DNA of 64,000 nt from Methanolobus sp. Its GTDB lineage: Archaea > Halobacteriota > Methanosarcinia > Methanosarcinales > Methanosarcinaceae. The notes under the pieces are model-generated. The model was not told the DNA's origin and did not search any database. It saw only the letters and a list, made by a program, of their open reading frames with translations. Of the stretch, positions 25,601 through 34,343 are shown piece by piece. Positions within the stretch are counted from its first letter, which is position 1. Each line of letters opens with the position of its first letter. Where the stretch lies: NCBI RefSeq assembly GCF_016278365.1, contig NZ_JADQBZ010000004.1, forward strand, positions 124,001 to 188,000, read 5' to 3'. The position numbers and the translations under genes are program-made.

Positions 25601-25985
25601 TAGTGACGGCTCCTTCTCCGCTTTCGGTGAGAGTGACCCTGAAGGCAGTCTCTGGCTGACGGCATTCGTGCTTTCCCAGTTTAGTGGGGCAAGGGACCTT
25701 ACGACCATCGATGAAGGTGTTCTTGCAGAATCAGCTGGCTGGATAGAATCTCACCAGCTGGCTGACGGTTCCTGGGAGCCAGTGGGCTTTGTGATACATC
25801 AGGATATGATGGGAGGGGTCAGCGGCACCTATGCACTGACAGCCTATGTCACCCTGGCGCTTGATGATTATGGCTCAGCCAACCAGGTGGTAATAGCTGA
25901 TGCCCGTAAGTATCTAGAGGACAACCTTGAGGCCAGAATGACCCATATGCTCTTGCCATTGGCACTCTGGCTTTGCAGAAGTTAG
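22698..25985 (+). CDS. Alpha-2-macroglobulin-like lipoprotein, N-terminal part of frameshifted gene
   Basis: The N-terminus has a lipobox, FSGC near residues 22-25, so the protein is lipid-anchored outside the cell. MG-type beta-sandwiches follow, including ETDKPIYKPGQTIHGRI near 150-166 and VDKYVLPKFDVTV near 237-249. An acidic Met/Glu/Pro-rich bait-like stretch occurs near 655-695, then FFPETWIWMPDML and the thioester motif GCGEQN with Cys near 920. Such proteins trap proteases by thioester-linked capture. The frame is lost near 25930-25940, where the continuation NDPYALAIGTLALQKL is found one frame over; the last 17 or so residues before the stop at 25985 are therefore not native. Restoring one base gives about 1,407 residues to 26920. 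Confidence 0.85.
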   Translation: MKFPGVRSGSCVLCMLILFSLFSGCIANQSELSSNLTGPCTGQLADAGDEFFILAPKMLFSGGESSITMAAFENGEPVSRCIEYTLVDENNEEIALFTASTTGAGNSVASFEVPDVKEGRYVLTARPAGYERNFTATVEVVRNNPLFIETDKPIYKPGQTIHGRILSLNNNLVPVEQDILIEITDAKGIKVFKEEMSSNEYGVASFDLPLASELNLGTWKIKASAGDSFSNVDIQVDKYVLPKFDVTVSTPQEWFLVSDKITGTVSSSYFFGKDVEGEVLVEASRYVGEWEQYAIYNAKLSNGSVDFELPAVGYAAGTYGAGGQASLMLNVTVTDTGNHSEISNKLLTIAGSPVLLQIIPESSYIKPGMPFQVLVVTKDPGGKPVDTQVTVDMTFRDDSYRDTADQQTLSTKNGVALLTYDVPESAVQCYLNADADNAYAYKELNAVYSPSASFIHISQVSDGIPEVGDVITFRVYSTNPGTVFYDVFANGRTVYSGTSTEQDINIPVTMQMSPQAKVVAYMINPNSEVSVDVLPFDVQFSAQLDLKSSFDSESVEPGKNVTVDFDAGSRSLIGFSIVDESVYALSEGRLNLKQVFDELEKRFMEPQAESHPYWYREGAYEMLESAGVTVMASPGISVPKSQNSVGWEAANFAGFFVDMDKAEAVEMEAPMMEAPMDGGIVLDEAAAEDTDSGASLAEVQRVRQFFPETWIWMPDMLTDEEGRASLELTAPDSITTWRLHAVSSGPEGIGISEAKLRVFQDFFIDPDLPYSVIRGEEFPVQIQVYNYLDREQNVKLTLSGAEWFDIVGDDVQEVTVEDNSVGYASFTIRPTEVGRKIIEITGQTTEKADAVRKDIIVEPEGAMRELVENGILKNGSVMMDVTLPEGIVPDSGKVLVSFSPSIVAQTINGVDNLLGMPYGCGEQNMMLFSTDVEVLRYLEATGQDNPGLKAKAEMYIVTGYQRQLTYRHSDGSFSAFGESDPEGSLWLTAFVLSQFSGARDLTTIDEGVLAESAGWIESHQLADGSWEPVGFVIHQDMMGGVSGTYALTAYVTLALDDYGSANQVVIADARKYLEDNLEARMTHMLLPLALWLCRS

Positions 25986-26920
25986 ACAGCCCGTTTGCGG
26001 ATAAAGCCCTGAGTGACCTGCTCGCCATCTCAAAACAGGACGATCATGGCACATACTGGGGCTATGGTGACGGACCGGTACCAATGCCATACGAGCATCG
26101 TGGTTATGATTTCATGGTGCCGTCCAGCAAGAATGTCGAGACCACCGCCTACGCCACTCTTGCTTTGATAGATGCAAGGAACCCGGTAGCCAGTTCATCA
26201 TTGAAATGGATATCCGCACAGCGAAATTCCAACGGCGGCTTTTCCAGTACCCAGGATACTGTCATGGCCTTCAGGGCCTTGATGAGTGCAGCGGCATCAG
26301 CAGGCAGGGATATCGATGCAACGATAAAGGTCATTGCAAAAAATAACACCGTCAGGTCGATAGATGTGAACTCCCGCAACTTCGATGTAGTGCAGATAGT
26401 CGAGATTCCCGGGAACATTTCACAGGCCAGACTCGAAATGGAGGGCACAGGTGAACTGAGTTACCAGCTGGTGAAGCGTTTCAATGTGATACTGCCGGAA
26501 GTCACACAGCAGAAAGAGATAGAGCTTGACGTAAAATATGACTCTGCAAATGTAACCGTGAATGACATTGTGAACGTGCAGACACGGGTGAAATACAACG
26601 GCATACGAGGCATCGACGGCAGGGCGACATCCAGCGGAATGATGATCGTGGATATCGCAGTTCCCACCGGCTTCACTCCTGTGACATCAAGCCTTGCATC
26701 CCTAAAGGACGAAGGTGTGATAACCCGCTATGAAGTCGCAGGCCGCAAAGTGATACTCTACATCGATGACATGCAGCCGGGTGAGGAAATAAATTTCAGC
26801 ATCCGAATGAAAGCATTGTTCCCGGTGAAGGCTATCGCACAGGAGAGCAGGGCGTATTCGTACTACAACCCGCAGGTCAGTACCGAAGTGAGTGGAATGG
26901 ATGTGAACGTAGGTGAATGA
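25973..26920 (+). CDS. Alpha-2-macroglobulin-like protein, C-terminal part after frameshift
   Basis: This frame continues the thioester-containing alpha/alpha-toroid domain (HRGYDFMVPSSKNVETTAYATLALIDARN, in part) and the C-terminal receptor-binding-like domain (TSSGMMIVDIAVPTGF, IDDMQPGEEINFSIRM). Both are normal parts of the protein encoded upstream. In-frame sequence before ATG 25973 reads NDPYALAIGTLALQ, so the apparent start is not a real one. Either the gene is inactivated by a one-base deletion near 25935 or the sequence has an error there. Confidence 0.8.
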   Translation: MQKLDSPFADKALSDLLAISKQDDHGTYWGYGDGPVPMPYEHRGYDFMVPSSKNVETTAYATLALIDARNPVASSSLKWISAQRNSNGGFSSTQDTVMAFRALMSAAASAGRDIDATIKVIAKNNTVRSIDVNSRNFDVVQIVEIPGNISQARLEMEGTGELSYQLVKRFNVILPEVTQQKEIELDVKYDSANVTVNDIVNVQTRVKYNGIRGIDGRATSSGMMIVDIAVPTGFTPVTSSLASLKDEGVITRYEVAGRKVILYIDDMQPGEEINFSIRMKALFPVKAIAQESRAYSYYNPQVSTEVSGMDVNVGE

Positions 26921-26926
26921 TAAAAA

Positions 26927-26946
26927 GGGGGAGAAATCCCCTCCCC
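26927..26946. terminator. Hairpin between convergent genes
   Basis: GGGGA (26928-26932) pairs with TCCCC (26937-26941) just after the macroglobulin stop; a second CCCC at 26943-26946 offers an alternative register. No long T run follows, so the terminator call is tentative. It also lies 26 bases beyond the stop of the opposing exporter gene. Confidence 0.35.
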
Positions 26947-26971
26947 TACAATTCATTAACAGTGCTATTTT

Positions 26972-27949
26972 TCAACAAGCTTCATCTTCGGATACCCATC
27001 CTTTCCTGATCCACAGCAGGGTATGGGATATGATTCCCAGCACAGGCAACTCTATCAAAGGACCTATGACCAGTGCCAATGCTATCAGCGGCTCCTCCGG
27101 AAAAGCCGTGAGCGCGATTGCCAGCACTATCGGGGAATTGCGTGCAAGAGTTGTGAGGTTCAGGCTGGCAGTATCCTGATAGGAAAAATGAAGATATCTT
27201 CCAACTATCTGACCTACCATGAACACTATTACAAAGAAGAGCAACACGGGAGTTATGAGCTTGAGCAATATCAGGGGATTCCGGACCAGGTATTCTCCCT
27301 GTGAAGCGAACATGGATATGATCGCAAGGTTCAGAAAAGAAAACTGTACATGATCCAGTTTCGGGAAAACCTTCTCTTCAAGCCAGTATTCCCCCTTTGC
27401 TTTTGGCAAGACAGCCTTTGAGACCAGGGACAGGATAAAAGGGATAAAGAGCACAAGGATTACACTTTCAAGCAGCAGGGAAGTATCGATGCTTGCAATG
27501 GTCCCTGCAAAGATAAACAGGTATAATGGTAGTAATGCCAGCTGCAGGATAAGGTTCATAGGTAGGATGGATGCGGAAAGTGGTACATTACCGCGTGCAA
27601 TGCCTGTAAAAAGCAAGTACCAGTCTGTACATGGAGTGACCATCAGCATGATAAAGCCAATCCATAAGGCGGGTGCATCCCTTAAGAAAAAGAACCCGAG
27701 GGCAAAGGCCAGCAGAGGGTTGAATATGAAATTAATGCTCCCGCTGACACCTGCAAATTTCCAGTTCCTGAAAGAATTCCCCAATTGGCTGAGGGGAACC
27801 TGCAAGAAGATGCCATATAGCATCACCATCAGGAAAGGAACAATAAAAAGAGCCGCATGATTATGGATAACCGGAATCTGGCCAAGGGTCAATCCTGTAA
27901 CAACAGACGCTAGTATTATGAAGGATTGGTATTTTTCAATAGAGGCCAT
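26972..27949 (-). CDS. ACR3-like arsenite / BASS-superfamily exporter
   Basis: This 325-residue membrane protein has about ten helices of the bile-acid:sodium symporter superfamily. TPCTDWYLLFTGIARGN near residues 107-123 corresponds to the ACR3 motif around the essential Cys (APCTAMV in characterised As(III) exporters), and the second discontinuous-helix motif appears near LARNSPIVLAIALTAFP. The close ACR3 match is partial, so the substrate could be arsenite or another anion. CAGGGTGT lies upstream of ATG 27949. No arsenate reductase or ArsR gene is adjacent. The 383-base region 27950-28332 between it and mutS holds both promoters but no convincing gene. Confidence 0.75.
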   Translation of the reverse strand: MASIEKYQSFIILASVVTGLTLGQIPVIHNHAALFIVPFLMVMLYGIFLQVPLSQLGNSFRNWKFAGVSGSINFIFNPLLAFALGFFFLRDAPALWIGFIMLMVTPCTDWYLLFTGIARGNVPLSASILPMNLILQLALLPLYLFIFAGTIASIDTSLLLESVILVLFIPFILSLVSKAVLPKAKGEYWLEEKVFPKLDHVQFSFLNLAIISMFASQGEYLVRNPLILLKLITPVLLFFVIVFMVGQIVGRYLHFSYQDTASLNLTTLARNSPIVLAIALTAFPEEPLIALALVIGPLIELPVLGIISHTLLWIRKGWVSEDEAC

Positions 27950-28332
27950 AAATTACACCCTGTTATTCGAATATTTGGTATCTTACGACCAAAGTATCTA
28001 TTTCCCTTAATCCTTCCCAGTTTTAAATAGCTTCTGTTGTCCTTGATTAATTGTCTTACTAGAGAATGGGTGATCCATGCGGGCCTGTTGATCCACTTGT
28101 GCTGATCTTCATATTCCAGGGCGATAAGATAATCAATCATCAGCTGCACATCCTGTTAATTCCCATGCCTTTAGATACTCCGGACATACTTTGTGTTCTT
28201 CATTGGATCGATGGGAACAGGGAGCTGGCCGAACTACATAAAAATGTATGGAGCATGGTGTCTGTCCCCAATGCAAACACAAAAATAGTAACAGCCAGAT
28301 AATTTGGGAAACAAACCATTCAACAGATTATC

Positions 28333-30996
28333 ATGAACCAGATAACGCCTGCCATGCAGCAATTTTACTCCGCCAAGGAGGAGCATGGGGATGCCCTTAT
28401 ATTTTTCAGGATGGGGGATTTCTATGAATCTTTTGGCGAGGATGCAAAGACCATTGCAAGAGAGCTGGAGATAACTCTCACTACCAGGGGAAGGGACAAG
28501 GATGGAAAGGACATGCCACTTGCGGGGATTCCTTATCATGCTATTGACAATTACCTGCCCCGGCTTATAAAAAAAGGCTACAAGGTCGCAATATGCGAGC
28601 AGCTTGAGGACCCAAAACTGGCTAAAGGTGTCGTGAAAAGAGGTGTCGTACGCGTTGTTACGCCTGGTACTGCCATGGACCCTTCCATGTTTCCGGATGC
28701 CTCGAATAACTACCTTATGGCGCTATATGGGGAAGGAAAGGATTTCGGTATCGCATTCCTGGATATCTCTACGGGTGAGTTCCTGACTACCCAGCTTGTG
28801 GACAGTTCGCCCTATGACAGGATAGCAAGCGAAGCTGCACGCATGGGCCCCTCTGAGTGCATCATGCCGGATGCCATTCTTGCCGATGAGAAAATGGTGG
28901 AGCGAATCAGGGAACTGAAGATAATCATTCACAAATACGAAGAAGACGCTTTCGTGCATGACTTTGCTGAGAAGGTGCTCAGGGAACATTTCAAAGTTTC
29001 CACACTTGAAGGTATGGGATGCAGCGGGCTTCCATTTGCTGTAAGTTCCGCGGGCGCAGCTCTTCAGTATGCCATAGACACGCAGATGAGGGAGCTGTCA
29101 CAGGTGCAGCATCTCAAGACTTATTTTGATTCGGAGTTCATGGTGCTGGATGCCATCACCCTGCGCAATCTGGAGATAGTGAAGAATGTCAGGGGGGAAG
29201 GCAGCGATTCTACCCTGATGAACGTGCTTGATGAAACCATGACTCCAATGGGTGGCAGGCTGCTGCAGAAATGGCTGCTCAAGCCCCTTGTATCCGTTGA
29301 TGATATCAATTACCGGCTGGATGCAGTTTCACAGCTTCTTGGTAATACTCTTGTGAGGTTTGATCTCAGGTCGCACCTGTCTTATGTGAAGGACATGGAG
29401 AGACTCGTGGGAAGGGTGCTGTATGGCAATTCAAATGCAAGGGACCTGGTTGCCCTGAGGCGGTCCATGGAGGCCGTGCCGCAAATAGTAGATTCCATGA
29501 GAGGATGCGGGAAATCCGAACTTCTGGATGATATTGTTTCACAGCTCTCTTCCTTCACAGAACTGGAGGTGCTTACGGAACTGATAGGCAGGGCAATAGT
29601 GGATGAGCCGCCGGTGAGTGTCAGGGATGGTGGTATGATAAAGTCCGGCTATAACGAGAGGCTGGACGAGCTCAAGGGCCTGTCAAAGAGCGGCAAACAC
29701 TGGATAGCGGAATTTCAGCAGAAGGAGCGTGACAGGACTGGTATCAGGTCTTTGAAGGTGGGTTACAATAAGGTATTCGGATACTACCTGGAGATTACCA
29801 AAGCCAATATATCCCAGGTTCCGGACGATTACATACGCAAGCAGACCATGACCAATGCAGAGAGGTTCTATACGCCCCAACTCAAGGAGCGGGAGAGCGA
29901 CATTCTCTCTGCTGACGAGAAGATGGTTGCTCTGGAATACGAATTGCTGTGCGAGGTTAACTCAGTCGTGGCTTCTCATTCAAAGCAACTGCAGGACACT
30001 GCTGCAACCATAGGTATGCTGGATGTGCTCGCCAACTTTGCGGAAGTGGCTGCAAATAACAATTACATCCGGCCGGGCATCACGAATGACTGCAAGCTGC
30101 TTATCAGGGATGGAAGACATCCCGTGGTTGAGAGCGCTGTCCGGGGTGGTTTCGTTCCCAACGATACTGACATGGATTGCCAGAACAACCAGTTCATGCT
30201 TATCACGGGGCCTAACATGGCCGGCAAGTCCACTTATATGCGCCAGATAGCGATGATAGTTATCATGGCGCAGGCAGGCTCATTTGTGCCTGTTTCACAC
30301 GCGTCCATTGGCATAGTTGATAGGGTGTTCACACGCGTCGGAGCCTTCGATGACCTTGCCAGCGGGCAGAGCACCTTCATGGTGGAGATGGTGGAACTTG
30401 CCAACATCCTTAATAACGCTACTCCGAGAAGCCTGGTGCTGCTGGACGAGATCGGCAGGGGCACCAGCACCTACGATGGTTACAGCATAGCAAAGGCCGT
30501 GGTGGAGTACATCCATAACAAGGGACGTGTCGGTGTGAGGTCGCTCTTTGCCACCCACTATCACCAGCTGACCGAGATCGCAGGTAACCTGAAAAGGGTG
30601 AAGAACTTCCACATTGCAGTAAAAGAAGAAGGTGACGATCTGGTCTTCCTGCGAAAGATCGTGCCTGGTGCCACAGACAAAAGTTATGGTATCCATGTGG
30701 CAAGGATTGCCGGTGTCCCCCTCAGCGTAACCAAGAGGGCCAGGGAAATACTGGAGGATATCGAGAACGAGAGCGCTATCAGTATGACCGATGCCAAGGT
30801 AGGCAGGAAGCATCGCAACAATGCGAAGTACACCCAGCTGATACTCTTCGACCAGGCTACCTCTGAAAAAGAAAGCAAACAACATCCTGTTGTGGAGGAA
30901 CTGAGGGAGCTGGATGTCAATTCACTCACACCTCTTGAGGCACTCAATAAGTTGAGCCAGATGAAGATTCGGCTCTCAGGGGAAGTAGGCAAGTGA
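28333..30996 (+). CDS. mutS: DNA mismatch repair protein MutS
   Basis: This 887-residue protein is a full bacterial-type MutS1. The mismatch-recognition motif, FFRMGDFYESFGEDA, lies near residues 24-38, with Phe and Glu of the Phe-X-Glu pair present as F-Y-E. The ATPase Walker A is ITGPNMAGKSTYMRQ near 620-634, Walker B LVLLDEIGRGTSTYDG near 698-713, and the H-loop ATHYHQL near 740. It binds mispairs and recruits MutL. ATG 28333 is chosen by the family N-terminus. mutL lies 1.4 kb downstream with an MFS gene on the other strand between. The MutS/MutL pair is patchy in archaea and usually taken as acquired from bacteria. Confidence 0.95.
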   Translation: MNQITPAMQQFYSAKEEHGDALIFFRMGDFYESFGEDAKTIARELEITLTTRGRDKDGKDMPLAGIPYHAIDNYLPRLIKKGYKVAICEQLEDPKLAKGVVKRGVVRVVTPGTAMDPSMFPDASNNYLMALYGEGKDFGIAFLDISTGEFLTTQLVDSSPYDRIASEAARMGPSECIMPDAILADEKMVERIRELKIIIHKYEEDAFVHDFAEKVLREHFKVSTLEGMGCSGLPFAVSSAGAALQYAIDTQMRELSQVQHLKTYFDSEFMVLDAITLRNLEIVKNVRGEGSDSTLMNVLDETMTPMGGRLLQKWLLKPLVSVDDINYRLDAVSQLLGNTLVRFDLRSHLSYVKDMERLVGRVLYGNSNARDLVALRRSMEAVPQIVDSMRGCGKSELLDDIVSQLSSFTELEVLTELIGRAIVDEPPVSVRDGGMIKSGYNERLDELKGLSKSGKHWIAEFQQKERDRTGIRSLKVGYNKVFGYYLEITKANISQVPDDYIRKQTMTNAERFYTPQLKERESDILSADEKMVALEYELLCEVNSVVASHSKQLQDTAATIGMLDVLANFAEVAANNNYIRPGITNDCKLLIRDGRHPVVESAVRGGFVPNDTDMDCQNNQFMLITGPNMAGKSTYMRQIAMIVIMAQAGSFVPVSHASIGIVDRVFTRVGAFDDLASGQSTFMVEMVELANILNNATPRSLVLLDEIGRGTSTYDGYSIAKAVVEYIHNKGRVGVRSLFATHYHQLTEIAGNLKRVKNFHIAVKEEGDDLVFLRKIVPGATDKSYGIHVARIAGVPLSVTKRAREILEDIENESAISMTDAKVGRKHRNNAKYTQLILFDQATSEKESKQHPVVEELRELDVNSLTPLEALNKLSQMKIRLSGEVGK

Positions 30997-31067
30997 GCTG
31001 AAGTGCGCAATATGAACTCTTTTTTCACATCAGCAATCAATATCCGTCTTTGAAACTTGCTTTAGTT

Positions 31068-32252
31068 CTATTGATTTTTGCCAATACTTTTCCTTTTTTG
31101 TAATATCATCCAGGCAACCAGCACAAGAGCACCGCAACTTAAGGCAATGATACCCAATATCTGTATCTGGGCCATCCAGTCCTGGGATACCAGCCACATG
31201 CCCACAGCTCCAAGGGTGAAGTACGTGAATATCAATAAAGAAGATGCAGAGCCTGCATCTTTGCGTACCTGCTCAAGTACGAGATGATTGCTCGGTGGCC
31301 TGCTGATGCCGATGGAATATGTTATCATTGCCATGGGGATGGCAAAGCTCCATGGTCCACGCTGGCCCATAACGAGGATAAGCGCCCCTCCAAGCGCGAT
31401 TCCTGCAAAACCGGCTGTCATGATATACTTGGAGTCTATTCTGTATGTAAGTTTAAGGTATGATATCGACCCGGCCATTAATGCTAAGGCATTGAAGGCG
31501 AAGAAATAACCGAAATTCTGTTCGCTCAGGCCAAACCCAGTGATGTATAAAGCAGAAGAGCCGGCAATGAAACTGTATAATGGTAAAAGACTTACAGACA
31601 TTACCAGGACCATGATGACATAGCTTTTGTTAAGCAGCAGATCCCTATAGGAATGCATGACCCTTGACATAGGTGTTTCTGATGCTTCTTTCAGTGTTTC
31701 TGGTGTCCTGAGAACTCCAAGGAGGCCTATCACGCCCATCATACCCTGGGCAAAGAATATCCATTGCCATGAAAGGTATGCCAGTATCCATCCTCCAAGG
31801 ATGGGGGCGAACATAGGAGCCAATGCCATGATTATGGCTATATAGGCAAGGACTCTCTCTCTTTCTTTCCCTGAAAAGATATCTTTAGTCATCGCCATGG
31901 ACAAAGATGCGCTGGCAGCAGCTCCAGCAGCCTGTAGTATTCGGAATGCTATCAATGCGGCTGCACTGTTAGCCAGAGCACAGAGCATACTGGCAAATAT
32001 GTACAATGAAATGCCGACAATGAGAGGTTTCCGGCGCCCGTATCTGTCTGATATGGGGCCGTAGAAAAGCAGGAAGAAGCCATAGGTTACGAAAAAAGCA
32101 ATAAGGATCAAATTGATCACTGCCAGGGGCTTGTCCCATATTATAGCAAGAGATGGGATGGCTGGCAGGATCATATCCGTCGAAAATGCTGGAAAGGCTG
32201 TTAAAAGTGCTAGTAAAGGCACTATTTTTTCAATTTCCCCGGTATCTTTCAT
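31068..32252 (-). CDS. MFS multidrug efflux transporter (Bcr/CflA type)
   Basis: This 394-residue protein has 12 membrane helices. The start carries the DHA1 Bcr/CflA-type opening TDMILPAIPSLA near residues 19-30, MFS motif A as GPISDRYGRRKPLIVG near 64-79 and motif C in ALAPMFAPILGGWIL near 141-155. It is a proton-driven drug or metabolite exporter by family. GAAGGTC lies about 3 bases before the ATG. It lies on the opposite strand between mutS and mutL, probably an insertion into an ancestral mutSL neighbourhood. Confidence 0.87.
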   Translation of the reverse strand: MKDTGEIEKIVPLLALLTAFPAFSTDMILPAIPSLAIIWDKPLAVINLILIAFFVTYGFFLLFYGPISDRYGRRKPLIVGISLYIFASMLCALANSAAALIAFRILQAAGAAASASLSMAMTKDIFSGKERERVLAYIAIIMALAPMFAPILGGWILAYLSWQWIFFAQGMMGVIGLLGVLRTPETLKEASETPMSRVMHSYRDLLLNKSYVIMVLVMSVSLLPLYSFIAGSSALYITGFGLSEQNFGYFFAFNALALMAGSISYLKLTYRIDSKYIMTAGFAGIALGGALILVMGQRGPWSFAIPMAMITYSIGISRPPSNHLVLEQVRKDAGSASSLLIFTYFTLGAVGMWLVSQDWMAQIQILGIIALSCGALVLVAWMILQKRKSIGKNQ

Positions 32253-32428
32253 CTTAGACCTTCTAATTATATGCTGCCTCTAAAAAGCCAAACAGATATA
32301 ATTCTTATCTATGGTATATTCTCTGACAGAAAATATACATTAATTCAGTCAAGGAAAAGTATGTGTATTCCCTGATACTTCTTAGGAAAGGCTTAAGATT
32401 GCTGTATGTGAGAAAGGAGAGAGCGAAA

Positions 32429-34300
32429 ATGACGGACGATGCATGTGATTTGCAAGATTCCAGGATACATCTGCTGGACGAGTCCACGATAAATAAAATA
32501 GCTGCAGGAGAAGTCATCGAGCGCCCTGCATCTGTGGTCAAGGAACTCATAGATAATTCAATTGATGCCAATGCCACTGATATTCGAGTGGAAATAAGGG
32601 GGTCTGGCACGAAAAGTATACTTATCATCGACAATGGTTCGGGAATGGGTCATCAGGATGCTTCGCTGGCTTTCATGAAGCATGCTACCAGTAAGATAAG
32701 CAGTATCGATGACCTCGAGCGTGTCCTCACTCTGGGTTTCAGAGGGGAAGCGCTCGCATCCATAGCCTCGGTCTCAAAGGTTGAACTCGTCACAAGGCAG
32801 GAAAGCGATATCTCGGGTACGAAGATAATTGTGGACAGCAGCGGCATAAAGGATATCTCCTCTGCAGGCTCGGCTGTGGGAACCTCTATCTCTGTAAGCG
32901 ACCTTTTTTACAGTACCCCTGCACGGAAAAAGTATCTGAAAACCTTGCGTACAGAGCTTGCTAATGTCACTGATGTGGTCACAAGGCATGCAGTAGCGCA
33001 TCCGGAAATATCTTTCACTCTTGTAAGTGATGGCAAGGTAGTCATGAGGTCTCCGAGCTCCGGCGACCTTTTTGGCAGCATAGTGCACCTTTACGGTGCA
33101 GATGTTGCCCGCTCATTAGTTCCAGTGGAACTACATTCAGAGTTTGTATCCATATCCGGATACATATCAAAACCCGAACTTACCAGAAGCGGAACGGACC
33201 TGCAAGCTTTCTTCATTAATGGCAGAAGCATTTATTCAAGGGCTATAAGCAATGCTGTCAGGCTGGGTTACTACACGCTTCTTCCCAAGGGACGCTATCC
33301 GGCAGCTTTCCTGAAGTTTGACATCGACCCAGTTCATGTTGATGTGAATGTGCATCCCACAAAAAGAGAAGTTCGGCTGAGCCAAGAAAAAGAGATAGAA
33401 TCTGCCATAATCACGGCAGTTGAGCAGGCCCTCAGCACAGCAGACCTCATCCCTGAGCTCAGGGTTGCGAAGGAGAGCACCCTCCAGTCAAAGATATATG
33501 AGCCGGAGCCAGCGGGACTTCCGGTGGAAAAAGAAGGCTTTGGGGGGTATTATCCGGAAAGTCGTGAACAGCGCACTGAAGAGTACAGGCAGGAACTGCA
33601 TCAGGAAAAACCTGTCCTTATTAAAGAGAATAGCCAGCCTTACCAGTATCCGATGAAAGATACCCAGAAGCGGCTGACGAAGAGTGAGAGGCTTCAGGCG
33701 CAGCATGTACCTCCCGTGAGAAAAGGTGAGGTTCCGGATGTGAAGGTGCTTGGGCAGTTCTCCGATCTTTACATAATAACAGAAACAGAAGGGAAACTTG
33801 TACTGGTGGACCAGCATGCAGCCCACGAGCGCATCATGTACGAGCAGGTGCTCAAGATGCGGGATATGGGTTGGCAGGAGCTTATCACCCCCGTGACCCT
33901 TGAGCTCAGTACAAAGGAAATGGCCATTATAGAGGATTATATACCTTTCCTGGAGCAGATCGGCTTTTCCATGTCCGAGTTCGGGTCCGGTAGCTATGTG
34001 GTCACGACAGTGCCAAGCATTTTTGGCAGGCTGGAAGACCCGGAAATCGTTCACGATATCATCTCGGACCTGGTATCAGGCGGGAGGATCAAGGAGGACA
34101 CACAGGTGTATGACCGCCTGTGCAGCACCATGGCCTGCAGGGCGGCGATAAAAGCAGGTGCGGTATGCACCCAGGAGCAGATGCTTGGGCTTCTGAGGCA
34201 ACTGATGTTATGCGACAATCCATATACATGTCCGCATGGGCGGCCTACTATGGTATCCTTCACAAAGGAGGAGCTGGGTAAGATGTTTGGCAGAACGTGA
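32429..34300 (+). CDS. mutL: DNA mismatch repair protein MutL, endonuclease-type
   Basis: ATG 32429, with AGGAG at 32414-32418, gives 623 residues. The N-terminal GHKL ATPase is shown by IAAGEVIERPASVVKELIDNSIDA near 24-47 and GFRGEALASI near 100-109. The C-terminal metal-dependent endonuclease has DQHAAHERIMYE near residues 461-472, ACRAAIKAG near 569-577 and CPHGRPT near 601-607. The protein therefore nicks DNA itself, as in organisms lacking MutH. The earlier in-frame ATG at 32363 has no ribosome site. It has its own promoter region (32253-32428) and is followed by cbiD after 43 bases. Confidence 0.95.
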   Translation: MTDDACDLQDSRIHLLDESTINKIAAGEVIERPASVVKELIDNSIDANATDIRVEIRGSGTKSILIIDNGSGMGHQDASLAFMKHATSKISSIDDLERVLTLGFRGEALASIASVSKVELVTRQESDISGTKIIVDSSGIKDISSAGSAVGTSISVSDLFYSTPARKKYLKTLRTELANVTDVVTRHAVAHPEISFTLVSDGKVVMRSPSSGDLFGSIVHLYGADVARSLVPVELHSEFVSISGYISKPELTRSGTDLQAFFINGRSIYSRAISNAVRLGYYTLLPKGRYPAAFLKFDIDPVHVDVNVHPTKREVRLSQEKEIESAIITAVEQALSTADLIPELRVAKESTLQSKIYEPEPAGLPVEKEGFGGYYPESREQRTEEYRQELHQEKPVLIKENSQPYQYPMKDTQKRLTKSERLQAQHVPPVRKGEVPDVKVLGQFSDLYIITETEGKLVLVDQHAAHERIMYEQVLKMRDMGWQELITPVTLELSTKEMAIIEDYIPFLEQIGFSMSEFGSGSYVVTTVPSIFGRLEDPEIVHDIISDLVSGGRIKEDTQVYDRLCSTMACRAAIKAGAVCTQEQMLGLLRQLMLCDNPYTCPHGRPTMVSFTKEELGKMFGRT

Positions 34301-34343
34301 CTTGTCGGTAAATTTTAAAAGTATGAACTACAATTGACCTGAG

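Noticed and set aside
28066..28302. Plus-strand frame of 78 codons before mutS
   Set aside because: The translation does not look protein-like and there is no ribosome site; a minus-strand frame across 27916-28149 is equally unconvincing and runs into the exporter gene.
31078..31845. Three plus-strand frames opposite the MFS transporter
   Set aside because: They are shadows of the transporter; only the minus-strand protein has membrane helices and MFS motifs.
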